This document shows, in pieces, positions 1-7,706 of a stretch of 13,661 bases of DNA (its first letter is position 1; each line of letters starts with the position of its first letter). The notes under the pieces were generated by a model. The model was not told the origin of the DNA. It saw nothing but the letters and a program-made list of their open reading frames with translations, and did no database searches. The translations under genes and the position numbers were made by a program. The DNA comes from CAZYXZ01 sp964651395 (GTDB lineage Bacteria; Actinomycetota; Actinomycetes; BP-191). The DNA lies in the NCBI GenBank assembly GCA_964651395.1, contig CAZYXZ010000082.1, positions 1-13,661 of the forward strand. The letters are read 5' to 3'.

Positions 1-663
1 ACGCTGCGGCTGGTCCGCGCCGTGAAGAACCGCTACGGCCCCGCCGACGAGGTGGGCTGCTTCGAGCTGACCGACGGAGGGATCCAAGGTGTCGATGACC
101 CGTCCGGGCTGTTCCTGTCACATCGCACCGAGCCGGTGGCAGGGACCTGCGTCACCGTCGCGATCGAGGGCCGCCGGCCGCTACTGGTCGAGCTACAAGC
201 CCTTGTCGCGCCGGAGGCGTCGGCATCGACACCGCGACGCGGAGTAAGCGGCCTCGACGCGGCTCGGATCGCCATGGTGCTCGCCGTGCTCGAGCAGCGC
301 GGCGCTATCCGGCTGCACGACCGGGAGGTCTACGCCGCCACCGTCGGCGGGGTCCGGCTCGGCGAGCCGGCCGCCGACCTGGCGATCGCCCTGGCCATCG
401 CCGGCTCGGCCCGCAACCTCGCGCTGCCGCCGACCGCCGTCGCAGTCGGTGAGATCGGCCTGGCCGGGGAGGTACGCCGGGTCAGCGGGCTCCCACGCAG
501 GCTGGCCGAAGCGGCCCGACTGGGCTTCGCGACCGCACTCGTGCCACCGGACGCGGGCACCGCGCCGGCCGGGCTGCGCACGATCGAGGTCGGCAACGTC
601 GGTGAGGCACTGGCCGCGCTCACCCGGCTGCAGCGGCGCGACGAGGCCATCGTCCTCGCCTGA
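1..663 (+). CDS. radA: DNA repair protein RadA (Sms), C-terminal part
   Basis: RadA is a RecA-like ATPase that promotes branch migration during homologous recombination and repair in the cytoplasm. The frame is open from the first base, so the 5' part (zinc finger, Walker A and B) lies outside the window and about 220 residues are visible, roughly half of a typical RadA of about 460. The RadA-specific KNRFG motif is present as KNRYG at visible residues 9-13, followed by DEVGCFE and a C-terminal Lon-protease-like domain (about 70-210). That domain lacks the Ser-Lys protease dyad: the region around GEPAADLAIALAIAGS resembles the Lon fold without its catalytic serine, as is usual in RadA. The stop is TGA at 661-663. 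disA follows 126 nt downstream on the same strand, the common radA-disA pairing of actinobacteria and Firmicutes. Confidence 0.95.
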   Translation, partial: TLRLVRAVKNRYGPADEVGCFELTDGGIQGVDDPSGLFLSHRTEPVAGTCVTVAIEGRRPLLVELQALVAPEASASTPRRGVSGLDAARIAMVLAVLEQRGAIRLHDREVYAATVGGVRLGEPAADLAIALAIAGSARNLALPPTAVAVGEIGLAGEVRRVSGLPRRLAEAARLGFATALVPPDAGTAPAGLRTIEVGNVGEALAALTRLQRRDEAIVLA

Positions 664-780
664 CCGCAACCTTTTGGGTGGTTCGTGCGTCTATCTGCCT
701 AGATGAACGCCTCCCCATGGCCACTAGACTCCCAGGCGTCACCGCGGCCTCGCCTGTCCGCAGTGGCGCCGACCCCGTCG

Positions 781-785
781 AGGAG
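781..785 (+). promoter_or_regulatory. Ribosome binding site of disA
   Basis: AGGAG (GAGGAG if counted from 780) lies 4 nt before the GTG at 790. It decides the start of disA against the upstream in-frame ATG at 703, which has no comparable purine-rich site. Confidence 0.6.
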
Positions 786-789
786 CGCA

Positions 790-1869
790 GTGGCTTCCCC
801 CGAGCGCGACGACCTGCTCATGGCGACCCTGGCCGCCGTGGCCCCCGGCACGCTGCTGCGTGACGGGCTCGAGCGCATCCTGCGCGGCAACACCGGCGGC
901 CTGATCGTGCTCGGCTACGACAAGCTCGTCGACTCGCTGTGCACCGGCGGCTTCTCGCTCGACGTCGACTTCTCGGCGACCCGGCTCCGCGAGCTGGCGA
1001 AGATGGACGGCGCGATCGTCCTCTCCGACGACCACTCGCGCGTGCTGAAGGCCGCGGTCCACCTCGTCCCCGACTCGACGATCGCGACCGAGGAGTCCGG
1101 CACGCGCCACCGCACCGCCGAGCGGGTGGCGAAGCAGACCGGATACCCGGTCATCTCGGTCAGCCAGTCGATGCAGATCATCGCGTTGTACGTCGGCGGC
1201 CGGCGTCACGTCCTCGACCAGGGCGGCGCGATCCTCTCCCGCGCCAACCAGGCGCTCGCGACCCTGGAGCGCTACAAGCTGCGCCTCGACGAGGTGAGCG
1301 GCACGCTCAGCGCCCTGGAGGTCGAGGACCTCGTGACGGTGCGCGACGTCATCACCGTCATCCAGCGCATCGAGATGGTCCGCCGTATCAACGGCGAGAT
1401 CGAGGGCTACGTCGTCGAGCTCGGCAGCGACGGCCGCCTCCTGGGTCTGCAGCTCGAGGAGCTGATGGCCGGGGTCGAGAGCGACCGCGAGCTGGTCGTG
1501 CGCGACTACATCCCGACCGGCAAGAAGGCGCGCAAGGCCGAGGCGGTGCTGGACGACCTCGACGCGCTGACGCCCGAGGAGATGCTCGACCCGGCGCTGC
1601 TGGCCAAGGTCAGCGGCTTTCCGGCCGGTGTCGACGCGCTCGACTCGGCGGTGTCGCCGCGCGGCTACCGGCTGCTGGCGAAGGTGCCGCGCCTGCCGCG
1701 CCTCGTCGTCGACCGGCTGGTCGACCACTTCGGCGGCCTGCAGAAGCTGCTCGCCGCGAGCATCGACGACCTGCAGGCGGTCGAAGGCGTCGGCGAGTCC
1801 CGCGCGAAGACCGTGCGAGAGGGTCTCTCGCGTCTCGCCGAGTCGTCGATCCTCGAGCGCTACGTCTAG
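790..1869 (+). CDS. disA: DNA integrity scanning diadenylate cyclase DisA
   Basis: DisA condenses two ATP into the second messenger c-di-AMP and scans DNA for branched recombination intermediates, which inhibit it. The 359-residue product matches the usual length (about 357-360). The N-terminal DAC domain (about 1-145) carries the catalytic DGA motif at 73-75 and the RHR motif at 106-108, next to EESGT. A helical linker follows, and a helix-hairpin-helix DNA-binding domain sits at about 300-345 (HFGGLQKLL, EGVGESRAKTVREGL). I chose the GTG at 790 because AGGAG lies at 781-785 and the encoded N-terminus (VASPERDDLLM) fits the family. An in-frame ATG at 703 would add 29 Pro/Ser/Arg-rich residues without family support. 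RadA directly upstream is known in other bacteria to modulate DisA activity. The gene converges on the minus-strand ceramidase-like gene. Confidence 0.95.
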   Translation: MASPERDDLLMATLAAVAPGTLLRDGLERILRGNTGGLIVLGYDKLVDSLCTGGFSLDVDFSATRLRELAKMDGAIVLSDDHSRVLKAAVHLVPDSTIATEESGTRHRTAERVAKQTGYPVISVSQSMQIIALYVGGRRHVLDQGGAILSRANQALATLERYKLRLDEVSGTLSALEVEDLVTVRDVITVIQRIEMVRRINGEIEGYVVELGSDGRLLGLQLEELMAGVESDRELVVRDYIPTGKKARKAEAVLDDLDALTPEEMLDPALLAKVSGFPAGVDALDSAVSPRGYRLLAKVPRLPRLVVDRLVDHFGGLQKLLAASIDDLQAVEGVGESRAKTVREGLSRLAESSILERYV

Positions 1870-1887
1870 GTCAAGGGCATCTTCTCG

Positions 1888-1973
1888 GCGATCTTGGTGT
1901 GACAGTGCACCCAACCACCAAGACTTCGTGCTCAACCAAGATCGCGAACTGACCCCCGAGACACCAAGATCGC
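1888..1973. repeat. Inverted/direct repeat cluster in the disA-ceramidase convergent gap
   Basis: GCGATCTTGGTGT (1888-1900) is the exact reverse complement of ACACCAAGATCGC (1961-1973), a 13-bp perfect inverted repeat with a 60-bp spacer. The spacer holds a second direct copy of the right-arm core, ACCAAGATCGCG at 1935-1946 (same 12 bases at 1963-1974), and a shorter relative, ACCACCAAGACTTCG, from 1915. The left arm could therefore pair with either right copy and form alternative hairpins. Base composition is visibly less GC-rich than the neighbouring genes. It lies between two converging genes, so it could end transcription from both sides. Alternatively it is a copy of a dispersed intergenic repeat family. 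The repeat structure is directly visible; the function is not. Confidence 0.75.
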
Positions 1974-1994
1974 GGACGGCTGACGGGGTTGTTC

Positions 1995-4922
1995 TTAGTT
2001 GCGCAGTTGCCTTTGGCGCGACATCCAGCCGGCGGCAAGCAGAGTCAGCAGCGCGAGACCAGTTGCGCCCAGTCCGCCGGTGGCGGGGAGGGGGCCGTCG
2101 TACGGCGCCGGGTCGGGGCCGCCGGCCGCGACCCGCGGCGCCGGCAACTGCTTCCCGGTCGAGTCGACTGCCGTGCTCGGCTTGCCGTTGAACTCCCCGA
2201 ATGCGTCACGGACACCGCCGGCCCGCACGAACGCCACCTCGCCGGGCGCGAGGCGCGTGTCGGCGTACCAGCCGCCGTTGCGGAAAGTCGTCGGCAGCAC
2301 CCGGACCACCTTGCCGTCCCGGACCACCGACACGTCGACCCGGGACAGGCTCGCGGTGGAGGCCCAGGGCCGGAACGTGCAGGTGTGGCAGATCGGCTGC
2401 CCGCGGCCGTCGTCGCGGATCAGCTTGTTCGACGCGACGGGCGTGTACGTGCGCGGGTACGTGACCTGCGGCACGGTCACCGACACCGCGCCGCCGGGCT
2501 CCAGCTCGGGGTTGCCGACGGCCAGCCCGTCCCAGGGCGAGACGGTGAACGGCTGCGACTCCAGGTGGTACGGGACCACGCCGCCGTTCTGGTGCGAGTG
2601 CCCGTCCACGACGAACCGGTACGTGCCGTTGGGCACCTGGCCGCCCGGCAGCACGGAGCGCGGATGTGCGTCGAACGCCTCGAACGCCGCGGTCCACACC
2701 CACTCCACCGGACCGGTGCGCGCGGCGATGATGGTCTCGATGGGGGCCGGCAGGGTGAGGAACGTCTGCACCTCACCCGTCATGTCGCCGTACGCCGTCC
2801 ACTTGCCGCCGACCAGGCGCTCGACCCGGGCGGTGGGGTTGTCGGTGTAGTTGCCACCGCCCCGCCAGGAGAACGCGGCCGCGTCGAAGCGCTTCACGTT
2901 CTTCGGCTGCACGAGCGGCTCGACCGGGCCGACGTCGTCGGTCTGGATCGCCGCCCAGCCCTCGTAGTAGTAGTTGCTCAGGAGGCCGAGCGCCTCCGAC
3001 GCGGCCACTTGGCGCGCCTCGTCGGCGATGCCGAGCGGGTCCATCGGCTCCGGCTCGGGCTCCGGGCCGCCCTTGAGGAAGGCAGCCATGCGCATCAGCC
3101 GGGTGTTCATGAAGTCCGCGGTGTGCGGGCCGTAGGACGTGAGCGCCTTGCGGTAGTGGTCGCGGTTCATGAACTCCCGGTAGGACACCGTGTAGCCCAC
3201 GTAGTCGCCCGTGTGCCCGAGGCCGACCGGCAGCGTGTAGCCGAGGTCCGCCGGTAGCTCGGACTTGGTGAAGTTGCCCTTGATCTCCGCCGGGTCGGCC
3301 GGTTCGGAGTTGGCTTGCAGCGCATATGACGGGTCGTCCCATCCGGCAGCGTCGTTGTGCACCTGCGCGACCATGCGGTCGTACGCCGCCTTCGTCACGT
3401 CGATCCGCTTCTTCTTGAAGAAGTCACGCGGGTCCGCGCAGTCGTAGTCGCCGTCCGGCTTGGCCTTGCAGGTGGGGGCGTAGTCGTAGCCGTCGAAGAT
3501 GTTGCCCTGCGTCTTGTCGGTGCGGGACTCGAGATTGAGGATCAGGTCGGACTGGGCCTCGCACGAGCACGACACGAGCAGCACCTCGCCGATGCGCACC
3601 GCCTGCAGCTTGATCCGGAGGTTCTCCTCGACCCCCGCGAAGGTCGTCGCGTCGTAGTTCGCCGGCAGCGGGATGCCGAGGCCGACGAGGTTGTCGTAGA
3701 GCGGGCTGAACGCGTCGGTGCCCGGGATGTCGCGGAAGCAGTCCGGCAGGCCGAGGATCGGCACACCGGGGGTCCCGTCGAGTGTGGTCTCGGTGCGGCA
3801 GTTGGAGACACCCGGATACGGGTGCGAGACGGGGCCGGGCGTGAAGAACGTCATCATCCGCACCGGCACGTCGGTGACCCAGTTGACCTGGGCCTTACCG
3901 GCGCCGATCAGGCCGAACCCGGTCCTCACCGCATCCGCCATGAGCCGGGCGCCGCGCTCCATCTGCGCGTAGCCGGCGTGCGCGTACGCCTTGTAGGTCC
4001 CATCCTCCAGGAGCGTGATCAACCCCTGTGGGAAGTGACCCTCGTACGGGCCCTCGGCCGACCCGACGCTGCCCTGGGTGAAGACCAACGTCGATCCGGT
4101 CTCGCGCTCGACATGGCGCTCGAGGGCGGCCAGGAAGTCGGCGGTGATCAGGTCATAGCCGTCGAGCTCCTCGGGGTGCTCGGCGTAGTTCATCCACGTC
4201 GCGTACGGCTTCGGGTGCGCCGGGTCGGTCATGTCGTCGAAGCGCATGACCACCAGGCCGTGGTCGTTGACGTCGCGGGGATAGCCGGCCGGGCTGCCGT
4301 CGTCGCCGAGCGTGGGACCGACGATGTTGGACTGCATGGCCGTGAACGTCACGGTCGTCGCGCCCATCCGCGCGGGGCGAAGCGCCTTGGCGGCCTGCTC
4401 GACGGCGGCGGCGATCTGGCGGGCCTGGTACTCGAACATGCGCAGGTCCATGACGTCCTGGAACAGCCATACGCCGTACGACGGAGTCGAGTAGTACGGG
4501 GACGAGTGGTCGTGCGTGGCCGAGACCATGAGCCGGTCGTAGCTGATGCCGCTCGTGCCGGCCGCCTCGAGCAGTTGCCCCACACGGCGCTGGAGGTAGT
4601 CCTGCGCGAGGTAGTTGTCGACCTTCACCATGGCGATGCGCGTGCCGTCGCTGCCCTCGACGACGAGGGCTCGCGTCGACAAGCGTGAGTGCACGCCGTA
4701 CGCCGCGCTCTTGGTGATGTGCTGGAGGTTCGGATCCCACTCGGACTCGATCGAGGCCGCGTCGGAGTACTGCCCGGACGAGGCGCCGGTGTGCCAGCTC
4801 ATGTCGACGGCCGCGACGCCCGCCCGCAGTCCGACCCACGGTGCCGCACCAGCCGGGCTGTTCAACGAGACCAACGGGGCTCCCAGCGCGAGCACCGCGA
4901 CGGCCAGCAGGAGGCGCTTCAC
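1995..4922 (-). CDS. Secreted, LPXTG-anchored neutral/alkaline ceramidase-like hydrolase
   Basis: This 975-residue protein resembles neutral/alkaline (non-lysosomal) ceramidases, zinc amidases that split the N-acyl bond of ceramide. A signal peptide spans 1-27 (cleavage near AGAA-P). The catalytic domain is about 30-610: SATHDH (134-139) corresponds to the family's SATHTH zinc-binding motif, H249 in YAEHPEEL to the second His ligand, E455 in SCSCEAQ to the Glu of the usual VPGEP, and Y574-Y577 in DYVGY followed by YGPHT to the family's DYxGY...FGPHT block. A PEPEPEP hinge (620-626) leads to a C-terminal beta domain (about 640-930) with AAAFSWRGGGN and W-T-AYGDMTGEVQTFL like ceramidase C-domains. 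The end is a sortase signal: LPATG at 945-949, a hydrophobic stretch and SRQRQLRN. The start is GTG (4920-4922) with AAAGGGA 7 nt upstream. It lies 19 nt behind the GH92 gene. The family HGTSM motif is replaced by HPEEL, so the substrate may not be ceramide. Confidence 0.8.
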   Translation of the reverse strand: MKRLLLAVAVLALGAPLVSLNSPAGAAPWVGLRAGVAAVDMSWHTGASSGQYSDAASIESEWDPNLQHITKSAAYGVHSRLSTRALVVEGSDGTRIAMVKVDNYLAQDYLQRRVGQLLEAAGTSGISYDRLMVSATHDHSSPYYSTPSYGVWLFQDVMDLRMFEYQARQIAAAVEQAAKALRPARMGATTVTFTAMQSNIVGPTLGDDGSPAGYPRDVNDHGLVVMRFDDMTDPAHPKPYATWMNYAEHPEELDGYDLITADFLAALERHVERETGSTLVFTQGSVGSAEGPYEGHFPQGLITLLEDGTYKAYAHAGYAQMERGARLMADAVRTGFGLIGAGKAQVNWVTDVPVRMMTFFTPGPVSHPYPGVSNCRTETTLDGTPGVPILGLPDCFRDIPGTDAFSPLYDNLVGLGIPLPANYDATTFAGVEENLRIKLQAVRIGEVLLVSCSCEAQSDLILNLESRTDKTQGNIFDGYDYAPTCKAKPDGDYDCADPRDFFKKKRIDVTKAAYDRMVAQVHNDAAGWDDPSYALQANSEPADPAEIKGNFTKSELPADLGYTLPVGLGHTGDYVGYTVSYREFMNRDHYRKALTSYGPHTADFMNTRLMRMAAFLKGGPEPEPEPMDPLGIADEARQVAASEALGLLSNYYYEGWAAIQTDDVGPVEPLVQPKNVKRFDAAAFSWRGGGNYTDNPTARVERLVGGKWTAYGDMTGEVQTFLTLPAPIETIIAARTGPVEWVWTAAFEAFDAHPRSVLPGGQVPNGTYRFVVDGHSHQNGGVVPYHLESQPFTVSPWDGLAVGNPELEPGGAVSVTVPQVTYPRTYTPVASNKLIRDDGRGQPICHTCTFRPWASTASLSRVDVSVVRDGKVVRVLPTTFRNGGWYADTRLAPGEVAFVRAGGVRDAFGEFNGKPSTAVDSTGKQLPAPRVAAGGPDPAPYDGPLPATGGLGATGLALLTLLAAGWMSRQRQLRN

Positions 4923-4929
4923 TCAGTCG

Positions 4930-4936
4930 TCCCTTT
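4930..4936 (-). promoter_or_regulatory. Ribosome binding site of the ceramidase-like gene
   Basis: On the minus strand AAAGGGA lies 7 nt before the GTG start at 4922, inside the 19-nt gap after the GH92 stop. It supports the GTG start and independent ribosome loading for this last gene of the run. Confidence 0.6.
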
Positions 4937-4941
4937 CGTCG

Positions 4942-7257
4942 TCACCGGCAGCCGAAGGCGCCGAGGCTGCTGGTCGAGGCGGACGGCGGCTGGGAACCGG
5001 CTGCCCAGGTGGTGGGTGTGTTGGACATCGTGAAGGCGATCCGCCGTCCTGGGGCCCAGGCGCTCCGGTCGAACCAGCTGCGGTCGTGGGCGCGGCCGTC
5101 GACCGTGACCCCTTCGACGTAGCGTGCGACCGACGATGCGCCGGGCGCGTCGATGGTCATCGCACCGCCGGGAAGCCTGAGCTCGACGTGCGGGAACAGC
5201 GGTGTGCCGATCGCGGTGATCGGTGAGCCCTGCACCGTCGGGTACGCCCCCAGCGCCGACCAGATGTACCAGGCGGACAGCGAGCCGAGATCGTCGTTGC
5301 CGGGCAGGCCGAGCGGTGTCGGGTTGAACAGGGACCGTTCGCTGGCCAGGACCCCCTGGGTCTGCGCCGGCGCGCCCACCCAGTTGTACAGGTAGGGCGC
5401 CTGCAGGTCGTGCTCGTTGCCGGGGACGTACTGGTCGCCCTGGTAGACGATGCCGAACACGGTACGGCCGCTCTGGACGGCCGGGATGACCGGTGCGGTC
5501 ACCAGGCCGGTCACCGGCTCGCTGAAGAACTGGTCGAGCCGCTTGATGGTCGGCGCGGCGCCGCCCTGCGCGGCGGCCAGCCCGGCGATGTCGTGCGGGA
5601 CCAGCCAGAGGTACTGCCAGGCCGTCCCCTCCTTGTAGCCGACGTCGCTCTGGGGGTCGAACGGCGTCAGCCAGCTGCCGTCCTTGTGCCGGGGCCGCAG
5701 GAACTTGGTCTCGGGATCCAGCAGGTGCTTCCAGGCCGCGGAGCGGCGCAGCAAGGTCGCGGCATCGGCCCTACGGCCGAGCCGGTCGGCCACGAGGGCG
5801 AGCGCGAAGTCGGCGTCGGCGTTCTCGAGGGTGTCGCTGACCGCCGTGCTCGCCGTCTCCAGCGCGAGCCAGCCCTGCGTCAGGTACTCGGGGTTGCGCT
5901 GCTCGAACGCGAGCTTGCGCATCGCGGCGTAGTAGGCGGCCAGGTCCTTCGCCCCGAAGAGTCCGCGGCACGCGCCCTCGGCGAAGAACTGGATCGCCGG
6001 ATCGCCGTTCATGTAGTTCGGCGCGGTGTTCCAGAGGGACCACTTCGGCAGCTTCCCGGACTGGGCGTACTCGTTGTAGAGCGAACGAGCCATGTCGCGG
6101 TAGCGGTCGGGATGCAGCAGCGCGAGCAGCGCGTTCTGGCCACGCGCGGTGTCCCACAGCGAGAAGTTCGCGTACTCCACGTGCTTCGTGCGGTGCACGC
6201 GCTTGTCCTGGCCGCGGTAACGGCCGTCGACGTCGCTGAAGACGTTGGGGTGCAGCGATGCGTGGTAGAGCGCCGTGTAGAAGGTGCGCAGGTCCGGCAG
6301 CGACCCGCCGGTGACGACGACGCGGCCGAGGACGTCGTTCCACGCCTTCCACGCCGCGGCCTGGGCCGCTGCGACGTCGCCCTTGGGTGCCTCGCGCGCG
6401 ATGGCCGCGCGAGCCCCGGCGAGGTCGACGAATGAGACGCCCACCGACAACGTGACCGGGTCGCCGGCCGGGAAGCCGAGAACCGCACCCGCGTCCTCGC
6501 CGCTGGCCTTGCGCTCGCCCGCCTTCTGCGTCCCGCCCACGTAGGTGCTGAAGCTGTCGAACGCGCGCGAGAACCGGACGGAGAAGTGAACGGTGAACCC
6601 GCCGCCGAAGTTCGGGTCGGTCATCGACCCCTCGAGCCGGTCCTCGCCGACCACGGCGACGGTGGCCGGGTGCGTCCCCGAGTTGGACCGTCCGGCGGCG
6701 GCGATGACACTGCCCGCGCCCAGGCCCGGGAACGCGAACCGCTCGAGCCCGACCCGCGGCGTGGCCGCCAGGTCGACCTGCACCCCGTTGGCCAACGTCA
6801 CCGAGTAGGCGCCCGCGGTCGCGGACTCGGCCGCGTGGCTGAACGGGACCATGTACTGCAGCGGGTCGGTGCTCAGCACCGGGCCGACGACCGGCATGAA
6901 CGGGAGGTCGCCGCCCATGTGCACGCCCGGGCCGCTCTCATGGAGCACGGAGAACCCGCGGATGGTCGCGTCGTGGAACTGGTAGCCCGTGTAGGCGAAC
7001 GGGCTGAGCTGCCCCTCGGTGTCCGGTGACACCTGCACCATGCCGAACGGTGTCGTCGCGCCCGGCACCATGAAACCGGACCCGGCCGTCCCGATCATCG
7101 GGTCGACGTACGACGCGGGCTCGACCGGGGCGGAGGTCGCGCCGGTCGTGCCCAGGCCGACCAGGACGAGCGCGGCCGAAACGGACAGACGCAGCAACAG
7201 ACCGGCGCGGGACATGGCACTGACTTCGCTGGCCGGTCGGCTCGCCCCTGCGCGCAT
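4942..7257 (-). CDS. Secreted GH92 family alpha-mannosidase
   Basis: GH92 enzymes are calcium-dependent exo-acting alpha-mannosidases, mostly alpha-1,2, that trim mannose from glycans by an inverting mechanism. The 771-residue frame begins with a signal peptide (hydrophobic core about 24-36, cleavage near ATSA-P at 43-44). The mature protein opens with the family signature YVDPMIGT (50-57) and PGATTPFGMVQVSPDT. The N-terminal beta-sandwich runs to about 290 and the alpha/alpha-barrel from about 300. Barrel motifs include FSLWDTARGQNALL (365-378), EGTAWQYLWLVPHD (543-556, E543 as likely general acid), GNEHD (613-617) and GNDDLGSLSAWYIWSALGAYP (from 653), which holds the conserved aspartates around the catalytic base. 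Length is normal. The start is uncertain: the ATG at 7257 is 5 nt after the cheW stop, while the ATG at 7215 (MSRAGLLLRL) gives a cleaner signal peptide; neither has a strong ribosome site. The linkage specificity is not readable from sequence. Confidence 0.92.
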   Translation of the reverse strand: MRAGASRPASEVSAMSRAGLLLRLSVSAALVLVGLGTTGATSAPVEPASYVDPMIGTAGSGFMVPGATTPFGMVQVSPDTEGQLSPFAYTGYQFHDATIRGFSVLHESGPGVHMGGDLPFMPVVGPVLSTDPLQYMVPFSHAAESATAGAYSVTLANGVQVDLAATPRVGLERFAFPGLGAGSVIAAAGRSNSGTHPATVAVVGEDRLEGSMTDPNFGGGFTVHFSVRFSRAFDSFSTYVGGTQKAGERKASGEDAGAVLGFPAGDPVTLSVGVSFVDLAGARAAIAREAPKGDVAAAQAAAWKAWNDVLGRVVVTGGSLPDLRTFYTALYHASLHPNVFSDVDGRYRGQDKRVHRTKHVEYANFSLWDTARGQNALLALLHPDRYRDMARSLYNEYAQSGKLPKWSLWNTAPNYMNGDPAIQFFAEGACRGLFGAKDLAAYYAAMRKLAFEQRNPEYLTQGWLALETASTAVSDTLENADADFALALVADRLGRRADAATLLRRSAAWKHLLDPETKFLRPRHKDGSWLTPFDPQSDVGYKEGTAWQYLWLVPHDIAGLAAAQGGAAPTIKRLDQFFSEPVTGLVTAPVIPAVQSGRTVFGIVYQGDQYVPGNEHDLQAPYLYNWVGAPAQTQGVLASERSLFNPTPLGLPGNDDLGSLSAWYIWSALGAYPTVQGSPITAIGTPLFPHVELRLPGGAMTIDAPGASSVARYVEGVTVDGRAHDRSWFDRSAWAPGRRIAFTMSNTPTTWAAGSQPPSASTSSLGAFGCR

Positions 7258-7262
7258 ACCAG

Positions 7263-7706
7263 TTAGGACGCGGTCACTCCCGTGACGTTGCGCACGAGCT
7301 CGGCGGTGTCGTCGCCGGCCATGCGGCGGACGTCGACCAGGAAGACGGCGTTGCCGTCCGCACCACGCAGCACGGTGTCCACGTACTGCGGCAGCACGCC
7401 GCGCTGGGCGATCTCGGACTCCTCCGGCGTCAGCGCCGACGTGTCCACGACGGCGACCACCGCGTCGCAGACGAAACCGAAGTCGGTGCCGTCCGCCGAG
7501 AGCACGAGTACGTCACCGTGACCGCCCGGTGGGTCACGAATGTCGAGCACGGGCAGGGACACCCCGCGTAGGTCCAGGACGCCGGCGAGCGGATGGTCCA
7601 TGCCGGGCAGCCGGACCAGCTCGCCCAGGCGGACCACCTCACGCACCTCGTCGATGCGCGTGGCGTACGACCGCCCGTCCAGCTGGAACGTGACGTAGTC
7701 GCTCAC
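7263..7706 (-). CDS. cheW: Chemotaxis coupling protein CheW
   Basis: CheW links chemoreceptors to the histidine kinase CheA at the inner face of the membrane. This 147-residue protein is a single CheW domain: YVTFQLDGRSYATRIDEVREVVR at the N-terminus (4-26), then the typical RLPGMDHPLAGVLDLRG followed by LPVLDIRD, with the family-conserved Arg at 47. The start is GTG at 7704-7706, overlapping the cheR stop by 4 nt, with the purine tract GAGGGGG about 5 nt upstream, so it is likely translated by coupling to cheR. No receptor or CheA gene is in the window, so its partners must be elsewhere or were lost. The gene stops 5 nt before the first possible start of the GH92 mannosidase. Confidence 0.92.
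   Translation of the reverse strand: MSDYVTFQLDGRSYATRIDEVREVVRLGELVRLPGMDHPLAGVLDLRGVSLPVLDIRDPPGGHGDVLVLSADGTDFGFVCDAVVAVVDTSALTPEESEIAQRGVLPQYVDTVLRGADGNAVFLVDVRRMAGDDTAELVRNVTGVTAS

Noticed and set aside
703..789. Extended DisA start at the ATG at 703
   Set aside because: The extra 29 residues are Pro/Ser/Arg-rich, lack family similarity and have no ribosome site; GTG 790 with AGGAG gives the normal DisA length.
664..789. Promoter for disA in the radA-disA gap
   Set aside because: TAGACT (725-730) and TAGATG (700-705) resemble -10 hexamers, but no -35 stands at a proper distance. Not strong enough to list; disA may also be read through from radA.
739..1935. Long open frame on the minus strand opposite disA
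   Set aside because: It is an antisense shadow of a highly GC-biased gene. The product is Arg/Asp/Val/Leu-rich low-complexity sequence without motifs, while disA is unmistakable on the plus strand.
1915..1974. CRISPR-like array from the CCAAGA repeats
   Set aside because: Repeats are only about 12 bp, spacers are unequal (18 and 28 bp steps) and one unit is inverted. No cas genes are present.
3357..4688. Plus-strand open frame of over 400 codons opposite the ceramidase-like gene
   Set aside because: The composition (Arg, Val, Asp, His-rich) is that of a GC shadow frame and no domain motif is present. The same holds for the plus-strand frame at 5410-6435 opposite GH92 and at 7895-9037 opposite cheR.
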